Under the pieces are notes generated by a model. The model saw nothing but the letters and a program-made list of their open reading frames with translations, did not search any database and had not been told where the DNA came from. Of a stretch of 64,000 nucleotides of DNA, positions 62,281 through 64,000 are shown piece after piece. The position numbers were made by a program, and so were the translations under genes. How positions within the stretch are numbered: position 1 is the stretch's first letter; the number at the start of each line of letters is the position of its first letter. This stretch comes from Serripes groenlandicus (Eukaryota; Mollusca; Bivalvia; Cardiida; Cardiidae): positions 37,883,048 to 37,947,047 of the forward strand of contig JASEVX010000011.1 in assembly GCA_031761405.1 (NCBI GenBank), in the 5' to 3' direction.

Positions 62281-64000
62281 CTTAATTAAACAAAACAAAT
62301 CGTTAGAGTCCGTCAATGTCTCTCGCCATCTCATACCTCAAATTCAGGTTGAGCTGAGAAAATATATGTTGAATGATTTAAGGTAAAATACTATAATCAT
62401 TGTGATCATAATAACCCTCACAGTAAAGCAAACATCTACCAGTAACTCTTATTATGCTTCCAAATGGAATTTTAGAAAATTAAAAAAAATCTGATCAATT
62501 AAACCATTTAGATACTGATTGTATCATTTTGAAATATTTTAGATATTTCACAATCTTAGAATAAGATCGCATATGACATGGCTCTAAACATATAAAAGTT
62601 TAATCTGTTCTCAGACTTTGTGCTTAAGTATCCGATTGGTCAGAAGTAAATTAATTATCGAAATTGACCAATCAGATGTCTTATTTGGAGCATGGCGTTC
62701 ATTTCTGAGCACGGAGAACGTTTTAAAAGTTGTATAGTTTATGACCTTGCAATTGCATTTGGTTTGTGAATACCAACTCAGGCTGAAATAGCGTAGTGTT
62801 ATGTTTTGTTAACTTATGGGTCGTTCGTTACGAACAAGATACACCAATACAGTTTATAAATGTTTAAACATTTTAAAAGTTTGATAAGTTTCGGGCCTTG
62901 CAATTGCAATTGATTTGTGAATACAGACTTAGGGGTGTATTCAAGCTGATATATAGTAGTGTTAGGTTTGTTAGCGTATGGGTCGTTCGTTACGAACAAG
63001 AAACACAAATACAGTTTATAAATGTTTAAACGTTTTAAAAGTTTGATAAGTTTCGTGCCATGTAATTGCAATTGGTTTGTGAATACGGACTCAGGGGTGT
63101 ATTCAGGCTGATATAGAGTAGTGTTAGGTTTGTCAGCGTATGGGTCGTTCGTTACGAACAAGATACACAAATACAGTTCATAAATAATTGTACAAAGCCA
63201 TTCTAAAAACCCCAGAATTATAAGAAACTAAGAAATCATCCCATATACGTTCATACCTTCATAGGTACATGTAATTAATGTGTTAAAAGTGATAAAGAGC
63301 GATGAGGTATTTGTTAGGCTAATCGTTCGTTCTGAGAACTGCTATAACATCCATTAAATGACTATCCTTGTTCGATTATTTAAAAACTTCCCAGATTTTG
63401 TGAATGATAATGATCATTATGATAAAGTCCGTTGGAAAACATACAAAATAAACATATCTTAACAATAGAGGTTCAGACACACGCGTCCGAATTTTTGAGA
63501 GAAATAAATGGGGAAAAAGCCCACACAATAATACCTCTTTAAGATAGTACAACGTGTCTCTATATGGCCCTTATGCTGTAATAATAATGACCGTAATGTT
63601 ATCGTATGAGAACCATTCGGGGAATATCACACCTACATGTAGGACCATGTTACTATAAATAACATCTCTATATGGTATTTATACAAATCATTATACTATA
63701 TGAACCATATAGAGGCTAATATACACGATTTAAAAGTCGTAGCCAATTAAAATAATAAGGGTTCTATTTGAAGAATTTTTTTAAAAAAAAAATCAACAAA
63801 ATCTTAAAATAATCCATCAAAAGACATTGCCTAGTATACAGGAAATACTCTACTAGACTATCTCGTCTCGTAAGTTGGCAAACGTAGACTAGGTGAGCTT
63901 TCCTAGTTTGGCCTCGATGTTTATAAAGTCGTCTGCTGCAGATTCTTTATAAAAAACTGGGAAGGAGTAAAATACAAAGCCCGAAGTGAAATGAATGGGT
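62281..64000. other. chordin intron upstream of VWC1, with 162-bp repeat
   Basis: No first exon or promoter visible. 62760-63195 is a 162-bp tandem repeat; 63915-63970 is a MITE fragment ('aaagtcgtctgctgcagat'). The rest shows nothing named. Confidence 0.6.
62760..63195. repeat. 162-bp tandem repeat, about 2.6 copies
   Basis: 'gtatgggtcgttcgttacg' and 'aacaagatacac' recur at about 62815, 62978 and 63140. Each unit holds 'tgataagtttcg', 'tgcaattgcaattg' and the small palindrome 'gttcgttacgaac'. Confidence 0.92.

Overview
This window is eukaryotic and almost certainly from a mollusc, probably a bivalve. The basis is split coding exons with GT-AG introns, molluscan-style tRNA-derived SINEs whose tails end in a 'cgccgtgatataactg' block and CAATCAATC, invertebrate CR1/jockey-type LINEs, very dense MITEs, and a 200-N scaffold gap. 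The species assignment is inference.

The main result is that nearly the whole window is one host gene on the minus strand: a chordin (short gastrulation) homologue, a secreted BMP antagonist. Ten small exons (74 to 142 nt) run from about 62280 down to 4091. In transcript order they encode a complete ten-cysteine VWC domain (62280-62180, 57538-57406), CHRD repeat 1 (44425-44299, 42292-42199, 39945-39804), CHRD repeat 2 (37889-37758, 36678-36605, 21201-21063) and the first two thirds of CHRD repeat 3 (9839-9751, 4219-4091). Every exon has a usable acceptor and donor, and all nine junctions are phase-compatible. The exons add up to 1160 nt, about 386 codons. The signal-peptide exon lies beyond the right edge. 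The end of CHRD3, CHRD4 and the C-terminal VWC domains lie beyond the left edge.

Everything else is intron. From left to right it holds: a 21-bp satellite interrupted by a 5'-truncated LINE (1-3216); a SINE containing an expanded 17-bp satellite (4488-5235); an AGT-rich array with a ~187-bp higher-order period (8378-9447); a nearly full-length two-ORF CR1-like LINE, apparently nested in a hAT-like element (14671-18989); a 70/84-bp two-form array (19655-20483); a 1.37-kb tandem duplication that copies the start of one chordin exon (21159-26590); a 6.6-kb 33-bp minisatellite with 1.7-kb and 887-bp higher-order repeats (29041-35606); a 44-bp array (38223-38960); and 21-, 10-, 31-, 47- and 162-bp arrays on the right.

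At least four MITE families are scattered throughout. Two share an almost identical central hairpin although their terminal repeats and target sites differ. Several MITE ends sit within 10 to 40 bp of chordin 5' splice sites. No RNA gene, promoter or second host gene could be supported. Domain comparison was done by eye against remembered vertebrate chordin; no database search was run.
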